Shown here piece by piece: positions 1 to 6,081 of a stretch of DNA of 11,319 bases. This DNA comes from JAQBGV01 sp032128395 (lineage in GTDB: Bacteria > Planctomycetota > UBA8108 > UBA1146), in assembly GCA_032128395.1 (NCBI GenBank), contig JAQBGV010000052.1:1-11319 (forward strand). The letters run 5' to 3'. Each line of letters begins with the position of its first letter. Positions within the stretch are counted from its first letter, which is position 1. A program made the translations under genes and the position numbers. The notes beneath the pieces were generated by a model, which was not told where the DNA came from, made no database searches, and was given only the letters and a program-made list of their open reading frames with translations.

Positions 1-75
1 GCCTGCGCCACGTCGAGGATCGGGCGACCCCTCGCAACGCAGCAGACGACTGCTCATCGTCCCGCGTACGTGATG

Positions 76-110
76 AAAAAAAAGGGGCGCTATCGGGGAA
101 ATAGCGCCCC
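76..110 (-). terminator. Rho-independent terminator, leftward
   Basis: A perfect 10-bp GC-rich stem (84-93 pairing with 101-110) with a 7-nt loop is followed, on the minus strand, by eight consecutive T (plus-strand A at 76-83). This is the classical intrinsic terminator layout for leftward transcription. It would end either the transcript of the genes at 485-1168, giving a 3' untranslated region of about 375 nt, or a separate small RNA. On the plus strand the stem is not followed by a T-run, so it is directional. Confidence 0.9.
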
Positions 111-137
111 CTCGGAAAGAAATGAAGCAAGTAGAGC

Positions 138-153
138 GGACTCCGCAGAGTCC
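138..153 (-). other. Small RNA hairpin
   Basis: A perfect 6-bp stem (138-143 with 148-153) closes a 4-nt loop. It lies in the non-coding interval, about 30 nt before the terminator stem when read on the minus strand, and is part of the possible structured RNA described for 111-484. Confidence 0.35.
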
Positions 154-233
154 CTCCCTGTGCAGTCGGAGAAGGCCGGGTTCACCCCTGACCTCCGCCG
201 TCTCCCTTTACCCCCCCCTATCCGGAGGAGGCC

Positions 234-293
234 GAGAGGAGGCCGTGTTGCCATCCAATACCGGATGGCTTCCACACACCTTCCCCTCTCCTA
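234..293 (-). other. Long imperfect RNA hairpin
   Basis: The core is a perfect 7-bp stem (250-256 with 263-269) around a 6-nt loop. It is extended outward by a 4-bp stem (245-248 with 274-277) across a small internal loop, and more loosely by purine/pyrimidine-rich arms (GAGAGG near 234-239 with CCTCTC near 287-292). Such a composite stem suggests a structured RNA. No known family is recognised. Confidence 0.35.
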
Positions 294-484
294 TCCCTAA
301 GAGCCCACCACACTAGAGCAGGATCGGTACCAATCCACTCGGTGCACGGAACTTGTGATGAACGGGGAACTTAAGATTTCCTGAGCACCGGCCCGAGAAT
401 ATTGGAGCGAATACAATCTGACCGGATGCCGGATCCGTTGCGATAGAGCCAACGTGGCAAAGGAGTTATGTACTCGCCTAGAAA

Positions 485-775
485 TTAGCCGCCAGAGGGA
501 GTGCTCAGGTCACTCTCTGGCCGCTTCGGGTGTCTCTCGAGTCTGGCGAGACGCTGACCCTGGGAGACAGGAGCTCCCTCGTCCACCCAGTGCTCCACCA
601 AGCGGCCATTGCAAGGAGCGATAAGGGCGGTGCACCCGGAACTGTCGAGGAGCTGAGCGAAGGGCTGACCCTCGCGTAGGGCCTCTCCTTCTTCGACGTG
701 CCATTCGAGGAGCATCGCGCGCCGCCCTGGGGTCGTTTTCGGTGCCCGAAGGAACAGGTCCTCGTCTCGCTCCAT
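485..775 (-). CDS. Lipoyl/biotinyl-like domain protein without the modifiable lysine
   Basis: This 96-residue protein is essentially one biotinyl/lipoyl-type barrel (about residues 8-80). Seen: the pattern of the lipoyl fold, with a first half ending in VEEGEALREGQPFAQL, a central hairpin with IAPCNG where lipoyl and biotinyl domains have (P/A)AP..G, and a second half WVDEGAPVSQGQRLARLE, the typical 'v.eGd.V..Gq.la.ie' ending. The hairpin residue that normally carries the cofactor lysine aligns with Ser46; the only lysines are K13 and K84, outside the hairpin. So it is probably not lipoylated or biotinylated, and may be a structural or binding relative, or a degenerate copy. The start is the ATG at 775 with an AGGAG-type site just upstream; a TTG at 796 would add seven residues. 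It lies 39 nt behind the DksA-type gene and is probably cotranscribed with it. The tail (residues 81-96) looks disordered. Confidence 0.75.
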   Translation of the reverse strand: MERDEDLFLRAPKTTPGRRAMLLEWHVEEGEALREGQPFAQLLDSSGCTALIAPCNGRLVEHWVDEGAPVSQGQRLARLERHPKRPESDLSTPSGG

Positions 776-814
776 CCCCCACTCTCCTTCTCCCAACGCT
801 GGACCGGCTCGCGC

Positions 815-1168
815 TCAGCCGGAGGCAGCCTCGAGCTTCCTCTTGCAATCGATGCAGTGATTCGCGAAGGGAAGGGCGGCAAGGCGAGCCTCGCCGATCG
901 CTTCCTCGCACTCTTCGCAGAAGCCGTAGATCCCCTCGTCGATCCGCTCGATCGCCCGCTGGATCTGCTCGAGGGTCGCCCCACTCGTGCGGAACTGTTC
1001 GTACACGACCGCGTCGCTGGTGGAGTCGCCGGCGAGATCTTCGAGATCTGCGATGTGGTGACGGTCCTCCTGAGCGCTCAACTCATCGAGGCTCTGCTCG
1101 ACGTCCTGCTGGAGGAGGCGGAGCTGCTCCATGAGCTGCTCCCGAATCAACTGTAGTCTGTCTTGCAA
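815..1168 (-). CDS. TraR/DksA-type zinc-finger regulator
   Basis: Predicted 117-residue protein of the TraR/DksA family, whose characterised members bind RNA polymerase through the secondary channel and modulate transcription, often with ppGpp. Seen: an N-terminal helix rich in L, Q and E; a segment ADLEDLAGD that keeps the D-x-x-D-x-A pattern of the DksA coiled-coil tip; a second helix ending in IERIDEGIYGFC; and a C-terminal C4 zinc finger (FCEEC...HCIDC) with the family-typical GEARLAALP between the cysteine pairs. The length suits the short planctomycete-type members. I chose a TTG start at 1168 because AGGGAG lies 6 nt upstream; an ATG at 1246, also with a possible site, would give 143 residues with an unconserved extension. 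The family is well supported, but which regulon it controls cannot be seen. The lipoyl-like gene follows directly. Confidence 0.88.
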   Translation of the reverse strand: MQDRLQLIREQLMEQLRLLQQDVEQSLDELSAQEDRHHIADLEDLAGDSTSDAVVYEQFRTSGATLEQIQRAIERIDEGIYGFCEECEEAIGEARLAALPFANHCIDCKRKLEAASG

Positions 1169-1174
1169 CGCGCT

Positions 1175-1180
1175 CTCCCT
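1175..1180 (-). promoter_or_regulatory. Ribosome binding site deciding a TTG start
   Basis: AGGGAG on the minus strand, 6 nt before the TTG at 1168-1166. It favours this unusual start for the TraR/DksA-type gene over the in-frame ATG at 1246. Confidence 0.5.
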
Positions 1181-1294
1181 GTCGATTCCGACCCGCTGCG
1201 GGGTCGCTGCCAGCCGGCATGCCTGGAGGACGCAAGAGGATACCATCCCCGGGGGACTCCCTTGGGGCACGCCTTCGCATCGGAGGTCGAGACG

Positions 1295-1336
1295 CGAGTG
1301 GTCCCGCCCCCCCCGAAGGGGAGCCGGGACCACTCG
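1295..1336 (-). terminator. GC-rich terminator-like hairpin after the dockerin-like gene
   Basis: A perfect 12-bp stem (1295-1306 with 1325-1336) encloses a loop that itself can form a CCCC-GAA-GGGG stem (1311-1321). It begins about 25 nt past the stop of the secreted protein gene (1362) in the leftward direction. There is no T-run, so it may be a T-less terminator, a Rho-linked 3' end or an mRNA-stabilising element. It separates that gene from the TraR/DksA-type gene. Confidence 0.6.
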
Positions 1337-1361
1337 GACGGCACGAGGCGAGCAAGTTCGA

Positions 1362-2684
1362 TCAGGGGCAGAAGTTCGAAGCCAAGCAAGTGACCGAGTC
1401 GGCGTCCCCGCTCGGATCGAGTCCGCAGCCCGGGAAGGGCGAGGCCGGATTGGGTCCCGATGCGAACAGGTAGTTCAGGAGCGAGATCGGGTCCGCCACG
1501 TTGACCTGCCCGTCGTCGCCCGCATCGGCCGCGTCGAGGCAGGGAGGGGTCGGGCCGCCGCCGAAGAGGTAGTCGAGGAGACTCACCCCGTCGGAGATGT
1601 CGATCGCGCCATTGCTGTTGGAGTCGCCGCGGATGAACTGGATGCCGGTCTGGAATTCCTCGACCGTGAGGGTGCCGTCGATCACGACCGGGGTCACGGA
1701 GGACTCTCCGACGCTGACCGCAATCGCCACGGCGGGGGCGCCGGGGGGGCTGAGCCCAGCGCTGAAGCTCAGCTGGGTCTCCCCAACCGGGGCGTTCGGG
1801 AGCACCGTGTACTCGGTGGCGACGACTTCGAGATCGGTCCCGGCCGAGAGCGGCAAGTTCGAGGAGAGCGAGAACACCGTTCCGATGGTGAATCCACTGC
1901 CCCCGGTCGGGGAGAGGCTCGCCTGGAAGAAATCGGCCCCGCCCATCTGGATCGCGAGCAGATCCGCGCCCTGCGTGACGGAAGTCAAGGAGAGCGCAGC
2001 TGGATCGTGCTCCACTCCGAAGCTGAACCCGTAGATGTCGACGGAGTTCGTCAGAGTGATCGGGATCGTGGCTGGATCGCCCTGCGCGATCGTCCCGATC
2101 GACGCGATCTCGAGGATGGAGGGGATGATCTCGATTTCGATCTCGGTTGGAATCGTGGTGGGTTCGACCGAGGCACCACCGACCACGATGACCAGATCCA
2201 CACCCATCGGCGCGGCACCAGGGAGAAAGAGGCCGTCACAGTGCTGGACCGTGGCGAGGGTCCCGTTCGGCCCGACGAGGTCGTAGTCGATGTGCAGGAG
2301 TTCGTAGCCGGTGCCGGGTGGCAGGACAAACATGTTGAAGAGACTGATTACGACCGCTTGCGTCACGCCACCCGAATTCGACGAGTCACCGGGATAGAAC
2401 ACTTGCGAGAGGAACCCAGGAGGATTCCCATCGTTCGAAGTCAGCGTCGTGTCTCCGGTCTGGAGCGCCACGGGCATCACCTGGGTGAAGTCGTGGCAAA
2501 CCCCGTAGGACCACCCCTGCACGTCGGCCGCACCGGGAAGGACGTCGAAGAAGCACGTCAACGTGACGGTGGACCCGCTCGGCTGCGACGCTCCGGTGGT
2601 GAGGCTCAGGATGTAGTTGGGGTTTTGCGCGTCAGCGGTCCCGCACAAGGTGAGCAGGACGAGAACCCCCCAGATGCGTTTCAT
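1362..2684 (-). CDS. Secreted protein with two cohesin-like modules and C-terminal dockerin-like repeats
   Basis: Predicted 440-residue exported protein. Seen: a Sec signal peptide (residues 1-19, KR then a hydrophobic core, probable cleavage at ADA before Gln20); two similar beta-rich modules, about 24-180 and 190-335, each carrying a related motif (GWSYGVCHD at 57-65, YGFSFGVEHDP at 218-228) of the kind found in cohesin-like or IPT-like planctomycete modules; then two EF-hand/dockerin-type repeats (about 353-374 and 386-407), each with D/N/G-rich Ca-binding positions followed by a SLL(D/N)YLF helix; and a tail with Cys420, Cys433 and Cys439. Dockerin-like tails of this style are frequent in Planctomycetota exported proteins, where they are assumed to mediate attachment or sorting; their partners are mostly unknown. 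The start is the ATG at 2684 after an AGAGGAG-type site, directly before the signal peptide. The function of the modules is not known. The family assignment of modules 1 and 2 is less sure than that of the dockerin-like part. Confidence 0.88.
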   Translation of the reverse strand: MKRIWGVLVLLTLCGTADAQNPNYILSLTTGASQPSGSTVTLTCFFDVLPGAADVQGWSYGVCHDFTQVMPVALQTGDTTLTSNDGNPPGFLSQVFYPGDSSNSGGVTQAVVISLFNMFVLPPGTGYELLHIDYDLVGPNGTLATVQHCDGLFLPGAAPMGVDLVIVVGGASVEPTTIPTEIEIEIIPSILEIASIGTIAQGDPATIPITLTNSVDIYGFSFGVEHDPAALSLTSVTQGADLLAIQMGGADFFQASLSPTGGSGFTIGTVFSLSSNLPLSAGTDLEVVATEYTVLPNAPVGETQLSFSAGLSPPGAPAVAIAVSVGESSVTPVVIDGTLTVEEFQTGIQFIRGDSNSNGAIDISDGVSLLDYLFGGGPTPPCLDAADAGDDGQVNVADPISLLNYLFASGPNPASPFPGCGLDPSGDADSVTCLASNFCP

Positions 2685-2833
2685 CGGCTCCTCTTTCCCG
2701 GTCCGGGCCCATGGCCGGTCAGACCGTCCCACGTCAGCATTGTCGGGCAAAATCGGGGACGTATCGACGGGCTGCTCGCCGCAGAGACCATCTCCGACGC
2801 CGGATCAGGTTGGAATCCCGCCTGCAGGGCTCC

Positions 2834-2842
2834 ATCATATCA
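2834..2842 (-). promoter_or_regulatory. Possible extended -10 promoter element for the secreted-protein gene
   Basis: TGATATGAT on the minus strand matches the extended -10 pattern (TG, one base, TATGAT with five of six consensus bases). It is one of the few AT-rich spots in the intergenic region. No good -35 is seen at 17 nt, which extended -10 promoters can lack. Transcription would start near 2827, giving a leader of about 140 nt. Confidence 0.3.
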
Positions 2843-2940
2843 CAGGATCGGGGCCATCCGCTCGGAACGGCTCTGTCCAGGATCCCGACGCATCGTTCAG
2901 GATCGGACGACCGGGACGGAATTCGGCCAGTGCCTCCCCT

Positions 2941-2959
2941 CGGCGGGGGGCCCCCGCCG
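2941..2959. repeat. GC-rich palindrome
   Basis: A 9-bp inverted repeat (2941-2949 with 2951-2959) around a single central base, about 60 nt before the start of the coiled-coil gene. It could be an operator, a leader hairpin or only a product of high GC; nothing else supports a role. Confidence 0.3.
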
Positions 2960-3017
2960 GGCCCGGTCCTTGCCATAGTCCGTCCGAATGGGCCCCAGAG
3001 CCCCTGGGAGGAGCTTG

Positions 3018-3707
3018 ATGATCGCCGGAACCCCAACGCCTGCTGGCTCGAACGAGGCTCGCGCTTCCGCCCTCATGGCGGAGGCGGGGGAGCTCCGACC
3101 GGTCGCAGACCTCGGATCTCGGGGCATCCGGCAGGTGCGCCTCCTCAGTCAGAGTCAGTTCGAGACCGCGGTCCGAGATGCGGTCGCAAGAGAAGTTCTC
3201 GCCTACCTCGGCGATCTCGACCTTCCTCGCGAGCGCCGGCAGATCCTCGAGGAGCGGGCGCTCGCTCGCCTTTCCGGTGATCCGGTCGAGCGGCCCCTTC
3301 CCGCGGAAGTGGCTGCTCCGGCCACATTGGCGAGTGCGGATCCGTCTTTCGATTTCGTCGCCATGGAGCGACGGCTCGTCGACGAGATCGGACGGCTCGT
3401 CGCACAGAATTGGCGCGCTGAATTGGAAACCACGCGGGACACCCACAGTACCCAGATCACAGGACTCGAGCGGCGGATCGATTCGCTGATGCGTGCGCTC
3501 GATCAAGTCGAACGCCTCATGGACCGGGTGCCCGCCGGAGGCATCGCTGCTCCGATCGGCAGCAACATTCCTCCGTCGACCGGACCACTCAGTGGCATCA
3601 AGAATGAACTACTCGAGCAACTGTTCCAGGCGAACCTGGCCCTGCGCGAGCTAGAAGCCGGCGAGGAACTCTCGAACGGCGACGGACCGGAACCGGAGCG
3701 ACGCTGA
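3018..3707 (+). CDS. Coiled-coil protein of unknown family, paired with the MamK-like gene
   Basis: Predicted 229-residue soluble protein; I do not recognise a family. Seen: a loose N-terminal part (1-40); a charged helical region (about 44-90, rich in R, E and L); a short Pro/Ala linker (91-108); a long amphipathic helix with heptad-like spacing of hydrophobic residues (about 114-172, from FVAMERRLVDEIGRLV to LDQVERLMDRV), probably a coiled coil; a flexible Gly/Pro/Ser linker (173-193); and a final short helix (194-217, KNELLEQLFQANLALRELEA). No signal peptide or membrane segment. The ATG at 3018 is chosen because AGGAG lies 4 nt upstream; an upstream start at 2988 lacks a site. It is the first gene of a two-gene unit, 67 nt before the actin-like gene, so a role as partner, adaptor or regulator of that filament is a reasonable inference, by analogy with other bacterial actins encoded next to their adaptor proteins. 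Confidence 0.8.
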   Translation: MIAGTPTPAGSNEARASALMAEAGELRPVADLGSRGIRQVRLLSQSQFETAVRDAVAREVLAYLGDLDLPRERRQILEERALARLSGDPVERPLPAEVAAPATLASADPSFDFVAMERRLVDEIGRLVAQNWRAELETTRDTHSTQITGLERRIDSLMRALDQVERLMDRVPAGGIAAPIGSNIPPSTGPLSGIKNELLEQLFQANLALRELEAGEELSNGDGPEPERR

Positions 3708-3774
3708 GTCGCCCCCTGCGTACTTCAACCATGGCCGACGCGGGATGGGTCGGGAGTAGAAAAGGAGAGCGAGG

Positions 3775-4935
3775 ATGAATCCGATGGTGAAACCGGACGG
3801 CAAGAAGGCGGATGCCCAGCCTGACGTCAATGCCGCAGCGCTGAAGGCCCCGAGATCCTCGGCGAACGTCGATGAGAACCGCCCCGCGCCTGAGGTGGTC
3901 GGAACGGACACCCTTTACCTAGGGATCGACCTTGGGACTTCGCGTTCGGCGGTCGCAGCCAACAACGGCACCCGAGACATGATCGCCAGCGTAGTCGGTT
4001 GGCCGAAGGACAACATCGCGGCGAAAGTCCTTGGCCAGAGAGTCGTTCTCGGCGAGGCCGTGCTCAAGAATCGCCTCGCGCTCGATGTGGTCTGGCCGCT
4101 CGCGGACGGCAACCTGATCTACTCCGACCTCTCCGGTGAGGATCGGGAGCGCGCTCGCAGCGCCGCCCTCGAGCTCCTGATTCAATTGCGCAAGATGGGC
4201 CGTCCGACCATCGGTCAGGCGATCTACGCGGTCATCGGCGCTCCCGCCGAAGCGACCAAGGAGAACAAACAGTCCATTATCGAGATCGCCCGCGACGCGG
4301 GGATAGACTCGGTCATGGTCGTCTCCGAGCCGTTCGCGGTCGCATATGCGGTCGACGCCCTGGAGGATGCGATCGTGATCGACATCGGCGCAGGGACGAT
4401 CGACCTCTGCCGAATGTCCGGAACCCTGCCGACCCCCGAGGACCAGGTCACCGTCTTCAAGGCCGGGAATTTCATCGACGAAGAGATCGCGAAGCGGGTC
4501 CGAAAGAAATTCCCGGACGCGCAGTTCTCGATCAACATGATCAAGACCGCGAAGGAGCGCTTCTCCGCCGTCGTCGACCAGTCGGAGCGCGCCTTGGTGA
4601 CTTTTCCCGTCGACGGAGTGCCGACCGAACTCGACATCACCGACGAGGTTCACCAGGCGGTCTCCCTGATCATCCCCGAACTGGTCGAGGGGATCCGTAA
4701 ACTCGTCTCGACTTTCGACCCCGAATTCCAGGACCGAATCCGCAGCCGCGTGTACGTCTCGGGAGGCGGGTCGCAGATCTATGGCCTGCGCGATGCGATC
4801 AAGAACGGCATGAAGAAGATCGGCGGCGGAAACGTCTTCCTGGTCGAGGAACCCGCGTTCTCCGGTGCGAACGGCGCGTTGAAGCTGGCTCAGGAGATGC
4901 CCGTCCGCTACTGGGAGAAGCTCCGCGACCTTTGA
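3775..4935 (+). CDS. mamK-like: MamK-like bacterial actin (filament-forming ATPase)
   Basis: Predicted 386-residue actin-superfamily protein most like MamK, which in magnetotactic bacteria polymerises with ATP into cytoplasmic filaments that position magnetosome chains. Seen: a disordered N-terminal extension (1-44) and then the actin fold: phosphate-1 loop LGIDLGTS (49-56); a MamK-typical stretch SVVGWPKDN (72-80); GAPAEA (155-160); SEPFAVAY (184-191); phosphate-2 loop VIDIGAGTIDLC (201-212); KAGNFIDE (229-236); and adenosine motif VSGGGSQ (328-334). The C-terminus MPVRYWEKL also matches the MamK ending. Glu185 and Asp203 correspond to the residues whose loss blocks ATP hydrolysis in Magnetospirillum MamK, so the enzyme looks active. 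The ATG at 3775 has AAGGAG 7 nt upstream; an ATG three codons later is the alternative. No other magnetosome gene (mamA, B, E, M, O, P, Q, I) is in the window, so a magnetosome role is open. MreB, ParM and DnaK are poorer fits. Confidence 0.92.
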   Translation: MNPMVKPDGKKADAQPDVNAAALKAPRSSANVDENRPAPEVVGTDTLYLGIDLGTSRSAVAANNGTRDMIASVVGWPKDNIAAKVLGQRVVLGEAVLKNRLALDVVWPLADGNLIYSDLSGEDRERARSAALELLIQLRKMGRPTIGQAIYAVIGAPAEATKENKQSIIEIARDAGIDSVMVVSEPFAVAYAVDALEDAIVIDIGAGTIDLCRMSGTLPTPEDQVTVFKAGNFIDEEIAKRVRKKFPDAQFSINMIKTAKERFSAVVDQSERALVTFPVDGVPTELDITDEVHQAVSLIIPELVEGIRKLVSTFDPEFQDRIRSRVYVSGGGSQIYGLRDAIKNGMKKIGGGNVFLVEEPAFSGANGALKLAQEMPVRYWEKLRDL

Positions 4936-4980
4936 TCCCGATTCGACTTCACCAAACCCTGCCCATCCCATTCCGAGCCC

Positions 4981-5012
4981 GAACGGGGCCAGGCTGAACC
5001 CTGGCCCCGTTC
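4981..5012. terminator. Bidirectional terminator-like hairpin between convergent genes
   Basis: A perfect 13-bp stem (4981-4993 with 5000-5012) with a 6-nt loop lies in the 79-nt gap between the stop of the actin-like gene (4935) and the stop of the leftward PLP-enzyme gene (5015). It has no T-run on either side. Its place between convergent genes and its stability support a shared terminator. Confidence 0.7.
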
Positions 5013-5014
5013 GA

Positions 5015-6076
5015 CTATTGCTCTTCGAAATGGCGGAGCGTGTCTTCCCAATCCACCGCGTGGGTGAAGTGCGCGAACGCCCCCCCCGTATGCCAGAAGA
5101 GAACGCGTGCGCCCCGAGGGAGCACTCCACTCGACACGGCCTGCTCCACCCCGAGGAATGCCTTCCCGGTGTAACACGGGTCGACCAGCACGCCCTCCGA
5201 TTGCGCGAGTGAAGCGTACGCTCGGAGTTCTTCACGGGTCGCGAGTCCATACCCACGTCCGACGCACCCATCGAGAAAGAGATCCTCGGCACTGCTCGCT
5301 CCCGACCCCGGGAGCCCGTGGTCTCGGACGAGCCCCTCCCGGATTTCTGCGACCCTCGCGCGGAATGTCGCGCCGTCATCGCAGACCGGAACTCCGATCA
5401 GGCGCCAGGGGCGGTCGAGAGCATCTCTACCCGCCGCAAGCCCGGCTGAGGTCCCCCCGGATCCGACGGCGTGGACGATCGCGTCGAAGGGGCGGTCGAG
5501 ATGAGACTCTTGGGCTGCGAGTTCCTCCGCTGCCGCGACGAACCCCAGCGATCCGAGCGGATCGGAGGCCCCTTCGGGGATCGGGAAGACTCGCTCACCA
5601 CCCCCCTCGACTCTCGCTCGGTGCGAAGCGAGCATCTCCGCCCCGGTCGCGTACTCCTCCGGTGAGACCCACGAGATTTCAGCGCCGGCGATCGCGCTGA
5701 GGAGAGTGTTCCCGGTCCACTGCGCGACGGGAAGACCGTCCGGTGTCCTCAGCAGCAGATAGGGCCTCAGCCCCAAGCGGCGGGCGAGGAATGCGGTCGC
5801 GCGGCAGTGGTTCGAATCGAAACCGCCGCAGGTGAGAATCGCGTCGCACCCCTCGGCAATCGCTCGGGCGAACGAGAACTCGAGCTTGCGGACCTTGTTC
5901 CCCCCGAGCACGAATCCGGTGAGGTCATCCCGCTTGATCCAGAGATCGACGCCGAGGCGAGCGCTGGTGCGGGAGAGTCGCTCGATCGGCGTGGGCAGAC
6001 GCGCTGCCGCCAATCGATCGGGGAGGGGAACCCGCCCCCTGGTCTCGGCCGCGGAGAGCGCGTTCGGATTCCCCAC
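5015..6076 (-). CDS. D-cysteine desulfhydrase / ACC deaminase-family PLP enzyme
   Basis: Predicted 353-residue fold-type II PLP enzyme. D-cysteine desulfhydrase (DcyD) turns D-cysteine into pyruvate, H2S and ammonia; ACC deaminases share the fold. Seen: N-terminal LPTPIERLSR; WIKRDDLTGFVLGGNKVRKLEF with the Schiff-base lysine K61; the substrate loop GGFDSNHCRATA (84-95); a glycine-rich phosphate loop GSGGTSAG in the middle; GRGYG and PCYTGKA in the C-terminal part; and FWHTGGAFA near the end, which matches the IHTGGAP-type motif of the family. Length is normal. It starts with GTG at 6076, only 5 nt after the stop of the cysteine desulfurase, with a weak ribosome site, so translation is probably coupled. 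A desulfhydrase is favoured by the K-RDD...GGNK(V/I)RKLEF pattern and by the neighbour, but exact substrate (D-cysteine, ACC, L-cysteate) cannot be told by eye. Confidence 0.88.
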   Translation of the reverse strand: MGNPNALSAAETRGRVPLPDRLAAARLPTPIERLSRTSARLGVDLWIKRDDLTGFVLGGNKVRKLEFSFARAIAEGCDAILTCGGFDSNHCRATAFLARRLGLRPYLLLRTPDGLPVAQWTGNTLLSAIAGAEISWVSPEEYATGAEMLASHRARVEGGGERVFPIPEGASDPLGSLGFVAAAEELAAQESHLDRPFDAIVHAVGSGGTSAGLAAGRDALDRPWRLIGVPVCDDGATFRARVAEIREGLVRDHGLPGSGASSAEDLFLDGCVGRGYGLATREELRAYASLAQSEGVLVDPCYTGKAFLGVEQAVSSGVLPRGARVLFWHTGGAFAHFTHAVDWEDTLRHFEEQ

Positions 6077-6081
6077 CGCCG

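Larger units (their letters stand above)
111..484 (-). other. Non-coding interval with RNA hairpins; possible small RNA or long 3' UTR
   Basis: No open frame here looks like a real protein: short frames overlap on both strands, none has a convincing ribosome binding site, and the base composition is uneven with C- and G-runs. On the minus strand there are two hairpins, 138-153 and a longer imperfect one around 234-293, upstream of the strong terminator at 76-110. That arrangement fits a structured small RNA or a structured 3' untranslated region of the gene ending at 485. I looked for the conserved cores of RNase P RNA, tmRNA, SRP RNA and common riboswitches and did not find them; 6S RNA cannot be excluded by eye. 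No clear promoter was found. Confidence 0.3.
2685..3017. other. Divergent intergenic region
   Basis: About 330 bases between the leftward secreted-protein gene and the rightward coiled-coil/actin pair. It should hold the promoters of both. On the minus strand an extended -10-like sequence lies at 2834-2842; on the plus strand I see no convincing -35/-10 pair. A near-perfect GC palindrome sits at 2941-2959. Long frames crossing it on either strand look like chance frames of GC-rich DNA. Confidence 0.6.

Noticed and set aside
70..316. Small plus-strand proteins near the left edge
   Set aside because: The frames run through the terminator stem, have no ribosome site and look random; a short tail of a plus-strand gene ending at 73 is also possible but cannot be supported.
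111..484. RNase P RNA, tmRNA or SRP RNA
   Set aside because: The conserved cores of these RNAs were looked for on both strands and not found; 6S RNA could not be decided without a covariance search.
1131..2978. A 615-codon plus-strand open frame
   Set aside because: It runs antisense to the DksA-type and secreted-protein genes, is dominated by R, G, E and D as expected of a GC-rich shadow frame, and shows no domain motif.
2835..3506. A 223-codon minus-strand frame over the coiled-coil gene
   Set aside because: It opposes the better-supported gene at 3018, which has a good ribosome site and heptad-like helices; the minus frame has no recognisable feature.
3775..4935. A magnetosome gene island
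   Set aside because: Only a MamK-like gene is present; none of the membrane or protease-type mam genes is recognisable in the window, so the island itself is not claimed.
3919..5379. A 486-codon minus-strand open frame
   Set aside because: It is antisense to the MamK-like gene and crosses the convergent hairpin; composition is shadow-like and no motif is seen.
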